In this document: positions 1 to 7,012 of the stretch, one piece after another
Numbering within the stretch: position 1 is the stretch's first letter
Layout of the letters: the number at the start of each line of letters is the position of its first letter
The notes under the pieces: model-generated
The model's database searches: none
The model's input: the letters and a program-made list of their open reading frames with translations, nothing else
Told to the model about the DNA's origin: nothing
Position numbers and translations under genes: made by a program
IMG/VR virus record: IMGVR_UViG_3300012351_000103
Span: 1-25,610 of that record
Source: a virus
DNA length: 25,610 nt
Reading direction: 5' to 3' (one strand)

Positions 1-650
1 GCTCCGCCACCGCCACCGCCCCCGCCGCCACCGCCACCGCCACCAGCTGCTGCACGGGCAGCCATGATGGCTGCACTTCCGCCACCACCGCCACCCCCCC
101 CGGGGAGTGCTGACGCGAGAGCGGCGTCGATAATGCCAGTGCCATCCCTGCTCTTGCCTTTTGCCGCCGCTGCAAGATAATCAGAGGTCCCCTTGTGGAT
201 GGCTGCGATGCTGGTAGTAGCATCGTCGGCTTCTTTCCTGACCGCTTCCAGTTTCTTGCGGTAATCATCAAGGGCTTTTGACCCTGACGATATCGCAGTG
301 TTGGCATCCGAATGTGTTCGTCCCAGTTCCTTGATCATGGTCACCTGATCGCGGCTGGCATTCTGAAGATTAGCATACATATGTACTGCGTCTTTAACAG
401 CCTCAGTGTGCTCTATAATCGACCTGGAGCCCTCCCTGTTAGCCGCGACCATGGCGCTCATGTCGTTTCTGAGACCAGTATTGATCCTTATCATTTCTTT
501 CTGGGAGGAAATCATGTCATCAATGGCAGTCTTGTTTTCTTTTGCCATCTTGATAGCAGCGATGATGATCTCATCGGAGCCTTTGATATACCCGGAGGAG
601 TCAAGGTCGATCCGCTGGGTTACATCAGGTAGACCGCCTGCTTTAGGCAT
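1..650 (-). CDS. Putative tape measure protein, N-terminal part (cut by window edge)
   Basis: The frame opens at an ATG at 650, preceded by a strong ribosome binding site (GGGAGGTGA, four bases before the ATG), and stays open to base 1, so about 216 residues are visible and the C-terminus is missing. The first 180 or so residues are polar and predicted helical, rich in Ala, Lys, Glu and Asp, with no Cys. After them come a run of eight glycines, an Ala-rich stretch, and a run of fourteen glycines at the window edge. Its place, last in the visible tail module after the tail-assembly chaperone and the gp10-like gene, is where siphoviruses carry the tape measure protein, which sets tail length and travels through the tail tube. 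The poly-Gly runs are unusual and could be a flexible linker. The assignment rests mostly on position and composition; another large tail protein is possible. Confidence 0.65.
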   Translation of the reverse strand, partial: MPKAGGLPDVTQRIDLDSSGYIKGSDEIIIAAIKMAKENKTAIDDMISSQKEMIRINTGLRNDMSAMVAANREGSRSIIEHTEAVKDAVHMYANLQNASRDQVTMIKELGRTHSDANTAISSGSKALDDYRKKLEAVRKEADDATTSIAAIHKGTSDYLAAAAKGKSRDGTGIIDAALASALPGGGGGGGGSAAIMAARAAAGGGGGGGGGGGGGG

Positions 651-667
651 GATTCACCTCCCTCTTC

Positions 668-1150
668 TCACGGGTCATAGGGCTCGAAAGCCTCGATAGC
701 ATGGTCACGCAGCGAACCGTCGTCAACAGACTCGTCAACAGTTGGTTCGAGGAACGGATGCGGGGAAGATTCAAGGAAGTGGTGATACCAAGCTCCCCCG
801 GAATCCCGCCAGTGCAGGAATTTCTTCCCGACTGGCTCGATGGTGCATCCGTATTCAAGAATCCGGGAATAGTCAACCCGGTTTCCCACCCACGCGGATG
901 CTTTCGATCCGCTCCCGTAGGAAGCTTTGTAGAACATGCCTCTCGCGAGGGTTCCAGTCGAACGGGCAGGGGGTTCCCCGGGGCGAGTGCGGTGCCATGC
1001 ACCTGAACCGTGGGAGCTTCTGGCTAGAGTGTCTTGCGCGGTACGTTCAGCAATGTATTTCGCCATAGCAGTAGCAGCGGGCGCAGCTCCCTGTCGTGCA
1101 GTTGCCGCGACAGCCTTCCATACATCTATGTTTTCCTCGAAAGAAACCAT
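668..1150 (-). CDS. HK97 gp10-like head-tail/tail completion protein
   Basis: This 160-residue protein starts at the ATG at 1150, one base after the stop of the upstream glycosyltransferase, with AGG four bases before it. A longer frame starting at 1219 would overlap that gene and has no better site. The C-terminal half has the pattern of the HK97 gp10/minor tail Z-like family: a YSRILEYG segment, a Lys/Trp-containing strand, then HPFLEPTVDES. Proteins of this family help join head and tail or complete the tail tube. Usually the gene lies before the major tail protein; here it comes after the chaperone genes and directly before the tape-measure candidate, 17 bases upstream. The family call is moderately secure and the precise role is inferred. 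Confidence 0.65.
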   Translation of the reverse strand: MVSFEENIDVWKAVAATARQGAAPAATAMAKYIAERTAQDTLARSSHGSGAWHRTRPGEPPARSTGTLARGMFYKASYGSGSKASAWVGNRVDYSRILEYGCTIEPVGKKFLHWRDSGGAWYHHFLESSPHPFLEPTVDESVDDGSLRDHAIEAFEPYDP

Positions 1151-1151
1151 A

Positions 1152-2291
1152 CTACCTGCGTTTAGCCATCCTGTCCGCCAATTCGATGATGACTGGACCC
1201 ATATACTTCTCCGCGACATTTTCTATGCTATATTCTAGCGCAAACTCCCGGAGTTGTTCCCTGTTCACATCGTCACGCTTTTCGTACGCTTCCTCGAATG
1301 CATCCGCCATTCCCGCTAGATCGGGGCGAATCCACCAGCCTTTATGTACCCCATTCCAGAACGGGGTACCATCTATCCCGATCCCGTGCGGGTTCAGTTC
1401 CGTCATCGAAGACGCATTCGTGGTAATCACAGGCACCCCGCAAGCCTGAGCTTCGATAATAGGAAGTCCGAACCCTTCTGCGTAAGTGCAAGCCGCGAGA
1501 ACGTCAATCGCGCAGTACCAGTCTGCCAGTTCTTTATTCGACACCATACCCGCGTGGTAATGATACTGATCTACGACACGTACCCTGTCAGTGATCCCCA
1601 GGTTTTCCGCGAGAACCTCCAGGTCTTGCCCTCCTTCTTGATGTACTCCCGCGTGAATCGCGAGAATCGCATCAGGATGATTCGCGTGAAATTTAGCGAA
1701 CGCCAGGAACATCTCCGGGGCTGCCTTACGTATCGCGTCATTGTTCGCGGCATTAACCCCTATAACGAACTCATCTTGTCCTAGCCCGAGTTTCTCCCGG
1801 ATAGCTGCCTTATCCTTGCCTAGGGTGAAAAGCTCCGTATCGATCCCGTGAGGGACATACAGAGGGTTAAATCCAGCGGTGATGAACCTGTCCTTCCCGA
1901 ATTTGCTCATCGCGATCAGCTGACTTCCGGAAGCTTCCGCGACATTCCTGTCCGCAGTAGACATGGGACGGCAGTCCCCGGGGAGCCAGTGCGCAATAGG
2001 GAGTTCGCGCAGAAGATTCGCATCCAGCACCCAGATATCCCCGAGCGTGATCACGATATCTGGATTGAGTGCTTTCGCATGCTGGTGGAGGCTGGCGGAA
2101 CAGTATGCGTGCCCGTACCCAGGCAACACCGGGATGCCATTCCACTCGGTGGGGGAACCACTCAGCCCCCAGTAGGAGCTGATCACCACCTCATGTCCCA
2201 TCTCGATCAGTTTCCGGGTCCAGATCGCGGTCTGATTGCCGTAACCGGACGGGGACCACGGACTTGTCGAATGCCAGACAATAGAACTCAC
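1152..2291 (-). CDS. GT4-family (GT-B fold) glycosyltransferase
   Basis: About 379 residues from the GTG at 2291. The same frame is open to an ATG at 2354, but that would overlap the frameshifted chaperone frame; the GTG follows that frame's TAA (2308) and an AAGGAAG, although the spacing is a little long. The N-terminus has a GT-B glycine-rich loop (SPSGYGNQ). The C-terminal half has the GT4 nucleotide-sugar signature EGFGLPIIEAQACG, in which two Glu residues are seven apart (EX7E). The enzyme should transfer a sugar from a nucleotide donor to an unknown acceptor in the cytoplasm. It sits inside the tail module, between the tail chaperone and the gp10-like gene, so a tail or capsid protein is a reasonable acceptor. 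Donor sugar and acceptor cannot be read from the sequence. Confidence 0.88.
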   Translation of the reverse strand: MSSIVWHSTSPWSPSGYGNQTAIWTRKLIEMGHEVVISSYWGLSGSPTEWNGIPVLPGYGHAYCSASLHQHAKALNPDIVITLGDIWVLDANLLRELPIAHWLPGDCRPMSTADRNVAEASGSQLIAMSKFGKDRFITAGFNPLYVPHGIDTELFTLGKDKAAIREKLGLGQDEFVIGVNAANNDAIRKAAPEMFLAFAKFHANHPDAILAIHAGVHQEGGQDLEVLAENLGITDRVRVVDQYHYHAGMVSNKELADWYCAIDVLAACTYAEGFGLPIIEAQACGVPVITTNASSMTELNPHGIGIDGTPFWNGVHKGWWIRPDLAGMADAFEEAYEKRDDVNREQLREFALEYSIENVAEKYMGPVIIELADRMAKRR

Positions 2292-2307
2292 GTGCGACTT
2301 CTTCCTT

Positions 2308-2891
2308 TTAGTCGTTATCAGGGGTAAGCTGAGCTGCTGCTGATCCTTTAGCATTCGCGATGATAGGGAACCAGTGTGCTTGCTCCAGGGTCAGCTCATC
2401 GACTTGCTGCGGGGTCCATCGCATATTGTCCGCGAACCAGTGGTATATCCACATGTCGTCCGGGAAACCCTCCGGGTTCGGGGGAGTAAACCTCTGGTCG
2501 TGTCCGTTCGCGGAGAATATAAAAATCTGGGTTAGTCTGTTGATGGCTTTTTTGGGTCAGCCGTCACCGTGCGCCCCGCGATCTTATCCATGAGAGGCTG
2601 CACAGCCTCTTCGAGAGCCGCGTAATCATCCAGATCCATGGCATCCCCGATGATCACGTCAGCAGCCTGGAAATTGTTCTGGCTGGGGATGGGGACTGGG
2701 TAGGACCAGCCTGTGATAATCCTGGCAAGCAGGGCATTCCGCATATCGTTCTGCATCGCGAGGAAACTGGTCGAGTTTCCTTCCTCGCGGATATCAACTT
2801 TCGCCACTTCCTGTACTGCGAACCGGTCTCGGACGAGCAACTTATCTCTATACTCAATCCACGCTCCGCTGGGAAGCTCTAGTCTTGGCAC
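2308..2891 (-). CDS. Tail assembly chaperone, -1 frameshift (gpGT-like) product
   Basis: A -1 slip at 2553-2547 takes ribosomes into a second open frame running from codon GCC (2547) to TAA at 2308. This frame adds 79 residues after the Lys-Lys pair and gives a protein of about 194 residues. The added part has no start codon of its own at a sensible place and looks like a real T-region: it includes a WFADNMRWTPQQVDELTLEQ segment followed by an Ala/Gly-rich end. In lambda and many siphoviruses the longer GT product is made at low frequency and links the tape measure to the tail tube subunit. An annotation based only on simple frames would leave the 2308-2531 stretch without a gene. Confidence 0.82.
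2532..2891 (-). CDS. Tail assembly chaperone, short (gpG-like) product
   Basis: The zero-frame product is 119 residues from the GTG at 2891, six bases after AAGGAG. An in-frame ATG at 2897 abuts the Shine-Dalgarno sequence and is less likely. The protein is small, with an acidic helical C-terminal half (DAMDLDDYAALEEAVQPL) ending in ADPKKPSTD. It lies directly after the major tail gene and ends at a slippery AAAAAAG, the usual layout of the lambda G/GT-type chaperone pair. Such proteins bind the tape measure protein during tail assembly and are not part of the finished virion. Sequence families here are very diverse, so the call depends on position, size and the frameshift site. Confidence 0.8.
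   Translation of the reverse strand: MPRLELPSGAWIEYRDKLLVRDRFAVQEVAKVDIREEGNSTSFLAMQNDMRNALLARIITGWSYPVPIPSQNNFQAADVIIGDAMDLDDYAALEEAVQPLMDKIAGRTVTADPKKPSTD
2547..2553 (-). promoter_or_regulatory. Programmed -1 frameshift slippery site A AAA AAG
   Basis: On the minus strand the zero-frame codons read GAC CCA AAA AAG CCA. This holds the heptamer A AAA AAG, the same as the well known dnaX site, and also an overlapping C CCA AAA. A -1 slip leads directly into a 79-residue open frame. The stop of the zero frame is four codons downstream. I did not find an obvious strong hairpin just after the site. Confidence 0.8.
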
Positions 2892-2920
2892 GCGCATCTC
2901 CTTGTTTGGTTGTTTACAAG

Positions 2921-2961
2921 AAAAAGGGCAGCAGCAAGAAAGAAATCCTGCTGCTGCCCTT
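2921..2961 (-). terminator. Rho-independent terminator after the major tail gene
   Basis: A perfect 13-bp inverted repeat (AAGGGCAGCAGCA at 2924-2936 and its complement at 2949-2961) surrounds a 12-base loop. On the minus strand it is followed by TTTTTC-type U-rich sequence. It lies 20 bases past the stop of the major tail gene and just before the chaperone gene, so it probably lowers read-through from the highly expressed tail tube gene. Confidence 0.88.
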
Positions 2962-2980
2962 CTGTGGGAAAACTATAACC

Positions 2981-4333
2981 CTAATACGTAGGGGTCGAAT
3001 TAATGAGAGTCATGCTCCCCGGGCTCAACCCCCCGGAACCCCCGATGTCAGTTGAGTTGGCAACTCCTTCGAAAGAGTTCCCGTACCCGATGAGCAGCTT
3101 GTTCCGCATGATCTTCGACTTGACGTTCGCCACCTGGTTGGCGTTGAAAGTCAGCGTGAACGGGGTACCCGCATTCGGGATACCCGAGTTAGTTACGCTA
3201 ATCGACATGGGAGCCTGCGCGTTAAGCAGCATCAAGTCAAGCGGAGCCTCAGAGTTGGTCGGGTCCCATTGGATATTTCCGTCCATGGTCAGCGGACCTC
3301 TCCCGATGATGAACGGGGTCTGAGTACCCGCGACAATCCAGTACACCTGGGTTGCCCGCTTGAAACTCACGTCAAACTCCCCGATACCCGCGTACGCCCC
3401 GGTGGAAGAGACAGTGTTACCCGCGATAACAACCGTAGAGTTCCAGTTGGGAATCGGGCGGGAGTTAGTGGTCAGGTTAACCGGGAGGGTGGTCGCGGTA
3501 CCTGACTGCCATGAATCCCCCATCATCTTGATGTTCAGCAGCTGCTCAGCGTTCCCCGAGAAGTCAATCGACTTAAGAACCGAAGAAGGGTAGTACCTGG
3601 CACCAAACGGGTTAGACGGGGCAGTCCCGTATGTCGCGGACGTGAACACGTTGACGATGTTCGTCACGTCAGTAAACGTGTGAGTGGGAGGCTGGGCACC
3701 ATACGCCCCACCGTATCCCAGGGGAGTGTTCAACGGCGCGAACCGGTGAGTGAATGTAGTCCCTGAGCAGAAACTGAATATGGTATTCCCGGCAGCGGCT
3801 GCGGAGTTGTGAGCGAAACGCAGCGGGGTGTTCGCGAACCCGATGGTAGAAGCGGCAGTATTACTGATGATTACCACTTCGTTAAGATATGACGCGGGAA
3901 CACTGGTAGTCAGCGCGGTTCCCAGCTGAACAGCAGCTCCCACGGTGAACTGAGTAGGAACGGCACCTACCGTAGCGACAGTTGCCCCTACCGCAAGCAC
4001 GGTGGAGGTTGTCGTCGGGTTGGCGATCGTGTTGCACGTCGTGGAAAGATCCCCGAAAACATTGTCCATGAAATAACCATGGGAATCCAGGAAGTTAGGT
4101 CCCCCGAATGAGAATGTACCCTGCTCCACCCCGAGAGTCTTGTAAAACAAGTCCGTCATGCTGCCCCTGATTGCCTTGTCATCAAGGAAATGCGGGGTGT
4201 CCTCAGGCTCGAAGCTACTCTGCTCCAGCGGGTGCGTGATAACCGGGGCTACAGGGGTACCTGCTGTCAGCTCGCGGGCAATCCCGAGCCAGGACAGTAC
4301 ACCTGGGTAGACATTTGGCGTACCAAGAGCCAC
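2981..4333 (-). CDS. Major tail (tube) protein
   Basis: 450 residues from a GTG at 4333, four bases after AAGGAG. It is rich in Thr, Ser, Ala, Gly and Asn, with few charged residues, as expected of a tail tube protein. The gene is followed by a strong terminator and then the chaperone pair, the standard neighbours of the major tail gene. Residues about 108-180 form a distinct beta-rich module ending in EVVIISN and NTPLRFAH, which resembles modules in the connector and in the 173-residue decoration candidate. The C-terminal third (FDVSFKRATQVYWIVAG onward) looks like the tube core. The order suggests an inserted surface domain within an otherwise ordinary tube subunit. Assignment is by context, length and composition, not by a family signature. 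Confidence 0.75.
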   Translation of the reverse strand: MALGTPNVYPGVLSWLGIARELTAGTPVAPVITHPLEQSSFEPEDTPHFLDDKAIRGSMTDLFYKTLGVEQGTFSFGGPNFLDSHGYFMDNVFGDLSTTCNTIANPTTTSTVLAVGATVATVGAVPTQFTVGAAVQLGTALTTSVPASYLNEVVIISNTAASTIGFANTPLRFAHNSAAAAGNTIFSFCSGTTFTHRFAPLNTPLGYGGAYGAQPPTHTFTDVTNIVNVFTSATYGTAPSNPFGARYYPSSVLKSIDFSGNAEQLLNIKMMGDSWQSGTATTLPVNLTTNSRPIPNWNSTVVIAGNTVSSTGAYAGIGEFDVSFKRATQVYWIVAGTQTPFIIGRGPLTMDGNIQWDPTNSEAPLDLMLLNAQAPMSISVTNSGIPNAGTPFTLTFNANQVANVKSKIMRNKLLIGYGNSFEGVANSTDIGGSGGLSPGSMTLINSTPTY

Positions 4334-4362
4334 ACAACTCCTTCTGCCCTTTTAGTGGGCTC

Positions 4363-4878
4363 CTATGCGTTAAACAGTTCCCAGATGGAAACATTAACCA
4401 GCGCGTCATATCGTTTACGCCGCTGATCCGCGAGAGATTCAATACCAGTCCGGTATGTCATCTGCTCCCCGGTGTTATAGATCGTGGAGGTAAGATTCGT
4501 GTTCGGGTCAGTAATGTACGCGGGATTGGGGAGGGAAAACCTTAGCGCGAACATAACCGCGTCCACCATTCCCGGGAAAATCGGGTCCTGCTGTGTCCCC
4601 GAACCCCCGGAAGTCCATGTCATGTAAATATCTGTACGATGCAGAATCCCTTTAGTTCCCGAGGATGTCCCCACTCCCGTATTCCTGGGGATCGTCCCCC
4701 CTAGTTCAGAGCTGCGGTTCTCATCCCCATCCGAAGGCCATATATAGATCGCGGGGATGTTCGTCTGGATTCTCGGGTCCGGGGGGGTGATGAACGCTTG
4801 CGCATCTGGCTGCCCGTACGGCATGGGGAGACCGTCAAGGAGAGAAACAAGAAACGACTGAACCGCGACAATTGACAT
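4363..4878 (-). CDS. Putative tail terminator / head-tail joining protein
   Basis: 171 residues from the ATG at 4878, with a modest GGTGA before it. The N-terminus starts with a helix (VAVQSFLVSLLDGLPM), followed by beta-rich sequence. A central segment (HRTDIYMTWTSGG) and the closing region (RKRYDALVNVSIWEL) have the feel of tail-terminator and tail-completion proteins, which cap the tail tube. The gene sits between the connector and the major tail protein, 29 bases upstream of the latter, exactly where siphoviruses place this function. No catalytic motif is visible. The call is positional. Confidence 0.55.
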   Translation of the reverse strand: MSIVAVQSFLVSLLDGLPMPYGQPDAQAFITPPDPRIQTNIPAIYIWPSDGDENRSSELGGTIPRNTGVGTSSGTKGILHRTDIYMTWTSGGSGTQQDPIFPGMVDAVMFALRFSLPNPAYITDPNTNLTSTIYNTGEQMTYRTGIESLADQRRKRYDALVNVSIWELFNA

Positions 4879-4900
4879 GGTTCACCCGTATCCTTTTATA

Positions 4901-5464
4901 TTAGCACGAATTGAATCTGGCACCTAGCAAGCCTTGCTGTCTATCATTCAAGCAGCTGTCGCATTGTCTTGGCGTCAATATGCCCTCACTGTATTCATGC
5001 CCGTAAGGGCAGCTAGTCTCGACTCGGGTAAGACTGCCGCGATACTGGTTCTCGTTGTGAGTCACAGGTTCTAGATGAAGAGGATTGCAGCATTGCGGTA
5101 CTCGACAAAGGTGATCTAGAAACAATCCACCTGGAATCAACCCAACCAGTAGTTCGTAAGCGTATCTATGTGGACCCACTGCCCATTTATGTGTTTGGGA
5201 AAAAAATCCATGTCCCGTCTCTTGTGTCGCACCTGTCCAGAGCCAGCATGAGCCGAGATCTGGACGGTAAACTGACGGAGGTCCATCTAGGTTGACGAAC
5301 GCCCAGAAACGCTCTTCTGTTGTACGTCTTTGTGGAACAAAAACTGGATCACCATACCTAAACCATCGAGTATAGTGAGCATTACACCAACCACGCTTGC
5401 GAGCCGCTTTCTCGCAATCTTCTACATCACATTGCTGGTTTTCATAAAGGCGCGGTTTGCTCAT
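4901..5464 (-). CDS. HNH homing endonuclease with N-terminal zinc finger
   Basis: 187 residues. The N-terminal part carries a Cys/His finger (C12, C17, C27, H30) of the form C-x4-C-x9-C-x2-H followed by YTRW. The nuclease core is an HNH_3-type unit: LDHLCRVPQCCNPLHLEPV with D117, H118 and H130, then N136. The C-terminus has another Cys cluster (C152, C168, C171). Such free-standing nucleases cut DNA at sites lacking the gene and spread themselves. It stands between two structural genes and shows no Shine-Dalgarno sequence; a -10-like TATTCT lies six bases before the ATG, so it may have its own, possibly leaderless, transcript. It is probably not needed for the virion. Confidence 0.9.
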   Translation of the reverse strand: MSKPRLYENQQCDVEDCEKAARKRGWCNAHYTRWFRYGDPVFVPQRRTTEERFWAFVNLDGPPSVYRPDLGSCWLWTGATQETGHGFFSQTHKWAVGPHRYAYELLVGLIPGGLFLDHLCRVPQCCNPLHLEPVTHNENQYRGSLTRVETSCPYGHEYSEGILTPRQCDSCLNDRQQGLLGARFNSC

Positions 5465-5470
5465 ATTACC

Positions 5471-5499
5471 AGAATAGCAAACCTAAGCCCTTCTGGCAC
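5471..5499 (-). promoter_or_regulatory. Possible leaderless promoter for the HNH gene at 4901-5464
   Basis: On the minus strand GTGCCA (5499-5494) lies 17 bases from TATTCT (5476-5471), which in turn is six bases before the ATG. The match to -35 is weak and to -10 (TAnnnT) good. The short distance would give an mRNA starting at or next to the start codon. Confidence 0.35.
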
Positions 5500-5629
5500 G
5501 CTGTGCTCGCTGCGGTGCCTGCGCCTTACTGCTCCCATTCGGACCTTGTGACGCGGAATGATATGCCTGGGAGATAACCCCAGCCCTGCGTGCGCGAGTG
5601 AAAGCGCGCCTGCGGGATTGTACTGCCAT
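5483..5629 (-). CDS. Small arginine-rich protein of unknown function
   Basis: 48 residues from the ATG at 5629 to the TAG at 5483. It is very basic, with Arg clusters at both ends (MAVQSRRRAFTRARRAG at the start, QRAQRARRA at the end) and Ser/Gln/Pro-rich sequence between them. The Shine-Dalgarno is weak (CAGGTC). It fills the gap between the connector gene and the HNH gene, starting 17 bases after the connector stop, in the same direction as all late genes. Short Arg-rich proteins are common in phage head-tail clusters and may touch DNA, but no family was recognised. The frame could also be chance; position and composition favour a gene. Confidence 0.5.
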   Translation of the reverse strand: MAVQSRRRAFTRARRAGVISQAYHSASQGPNGSSKAQAPQRAQRARRA

Positions 5630-5646
5630 AGACCTGCGTGTCTGCA

Positions 5647-6633
5647 TTAGACCGTCCTCCGGAATGGTGCGCAGAGAAGCTCAGCTTCAGTGTTCAGCCC
5701 TACAATATCCCCGCCAGTCCCCTGCGAGTGACCCCCGATGTCATGAATGGTTGTCGAAGTGGCACCACGGGTGAGTGCCTCAGCGGTCGCAAACAGAATG
5801 CAGGCTTCTTCGATAGCAGCGGGCATCGTCGTGACAATTATCCCCGACTGATGCGGATACGAAAGCGGGGAGGCAAGAGTGAGAATCCCCGGACCCGTCG
5901 TCGTGGACGCGGACAGCACCTGAACGACTTCCTGCTGCCCTGCGTCTTTGATAATCCCGGTGGCACCCGTGTATGTCCCGAAATAGTTGGTTATCGCCCA
6001 TCCAGTTGTGTCATCCACGGGGAGCGTGGTAGAACCCATATCTACGAATTCATCGACTTCCGCGTGAGGCCACCCGTTGATGTAGCTGGTTTTCACAGCC
6101 CATCCGTTACGCCCGTACAGCCAGTTGATGAACCCGGGAGCCACCAGGATCGCCTGACTTCCTTGTGCAGTACCACCAGGTGCGACAGTCCCGTACATCC
6201 CGATTGGAGGCTGCTCAGGCTCAAAGAAACCCGCTGGAACGGAAGTCCACTGCCGAGGCCACAAGTTGTTGGGGCAGGTTTCCACATTCAGCACTTCTAG
6301 TACAGGCCACCGGGAGAGTATAATCCGCGAGTTGAACCCTGAATTACCCCAGTACGCGGTGGGGGCTCCGCCTCCAGCCCCCGGACCGGAGGTGATACGG
6401 AAGTCAGGTCCGTGCAGCAACTCAACGTCCATGGTGGCACGCAGCACCTGGTTGCAGTAGTTGTCAACTTTCGAGGTTGCCCGTGCACACATATTCCAGA
6501 TTTCAGCCTGATTCTGCGCGGGAGTCGCGTCATCCCAGGGCGTAATCGTCGTCCAGTCAATCCCAGTCGGGGCTTGTTGCAGTGTCGTGGAGGAAATGTA
6601 AGGGGAAAGCCCGCCATTGATGGGGAGTGGCAT
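5647..6633 (-). CDS. Head-tail connector / adaptor protein
   Basis: 328 residues from the ATG at 6633, nine bases after AAGGGAGG. An in-frame GTG at 6642 overlaps the Shine-Dalgarno and is less likely. The N-terminal part (TPAQNQAEIWNMCARATSKV and onward) and the C-terminal helix (PAAIEEACILFATAEALTRG) match the helical frame typical of gp6-type connectors, which form a ring under the portal. Between them lies a long beta-rich section; residues about 198-270 form a module with QEVVQVLSAS and ASPLSYPHQSG resembling modules in the major tail protein and the 173-residue decoration candidate. Length is above that of simple connectors because of this insertion. The function is inferred from architecture and position before the tail genes. 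Confidence 0.68.
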   Translation of the reverse strand: MPLPINGGLSPYISSTTLQQAPTGIDWTTITPWDDATPAQNQAEIWNMCARATSKVDNYCNQVLRATMDVELLHGPDFRITSGPGAGGGAPTAYWGNSGFNSRIILSRWPVLEVLNVETCPNNLWPRQWTSVPAGFFEPEQPPIGMYGTVAPGGTAQGSQAILVAPGFINWLYGRNGWAVKTSYINGWPHAEVDEFVDMGSTTLPVDDTTGWAITNYFGTYTGATGIIKDAGQQEVVQVLSASTTTGPGILTLASPLSYPHQSGIIVTTMPAAIEEACILFATAEALTRGATSTTIHDIGGHSQGTGGDIVGLNTEAELLCAPFRRTV

Positions 6634-6674
6634 GATAGACACCCTCCCTTTTTAGTCCTGTTTAAGTATAGCGC

Positions 6675-6794
6675 TTATTCTGCGTCTTCAGGGTTTTCGT
6701 CTTCCTTATCCTCTTTAAGCCACTTTTCGATTAGTCTCTCCCGTTGCTTCCCCGTGACCAGTCTCCCCATCACCGAATCCACTATCTGCGCCAT
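6675..6794 (-). CDS. Small charged protein overlapping the zinc-finger gene
   Basis: 39 residues from the ATG at 6794, which has an excellent Shine-Dalgarno sequence (AAAGGAG, four bases before). The frame is open further upstream, but the Shine-Dalgarno decides this start. It overlaps the last 80 bases of the upstream cysteine-rich gene in another frame. The product begins with MAQIVDSVMGRLV and ends with a Lys/Glu/Asp-rich tail (RLIEKWLKEDKEDENPEDAE), so it is probably one or two helices. No family was recognised. Confidence 0.55.
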   Translation of the reverse strand: MAQIVDSVMGRLVTGKQRERLIEKWLKEDKEDENPEDAE

Positions 6795-7005
6795 CGTACT
6801 CCTTTGGCAGCTCAATGCGTATATCGCTTGTCTTGCCCTGTCTTTCGCATTTGTAACAAAGATAATAATCTCCCTGCCATCTCGCGTGTTTTGCACAAAT
6901 ATCACCGTGACATGATTCGCACTGCGCGATAGGAGCAGCACTCCGGGCTGAGCGTCCGCGTCTCGTACCACCGCATCTGATGCACAACCCGGGTGCTCTG
7001 CTCAT
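6715..7005 (-). CDS. Cysteine-rich zinc-binding protein
   Basis: 96 residues from the ATG at 7005, four bases after AGGAG that overlaps the stop of the preceding gene. The first 60 residues hold CIRCGG, CESCHGDICAKH and CYKC, enough for two zinc sites in a cross-braced arrangement. The remaining tail is Gly/Asp/Glu-rich and shares DNA with the next small gene. The protein could bind nucleic acid or act as a structural zinc ribbon. It belongs to a run of three Cys-rich genes between a putative decoration protein and the connector. Exact role unknown. Confidence 0.72.
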   Translation of the reverse strand: MSRAPGLCIRCGGTRRGRSARSAAPIAQCESCHGDICAKHARWQGDYYLCYKCERQGKTSDIRIELPKEYDGADSGFGDGETGHGEATGETNRKVA

Positions 7006-7012
7006 GAAACTC

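Noticed and set aside
1-60. GCCACC-type repeats as a possible CRISPR or satellite repeat
   Set aside because: They are in-frame glycine codons of the tape-measure candidate with no spacers.
5647-6633. Adhesin or tail-fibre reading of the connector because of its beta-rich centre
   Set aside because: The helical N- and C-terminal parts and its place before the tail genes fit a connector better.
6795-6971. Longer version of the 39-residue protein
   Set aside because: The added part overlaps the zinc-finger gene almost completely and the strong Shine-Dalgarno belongs to the ATG at 6794.
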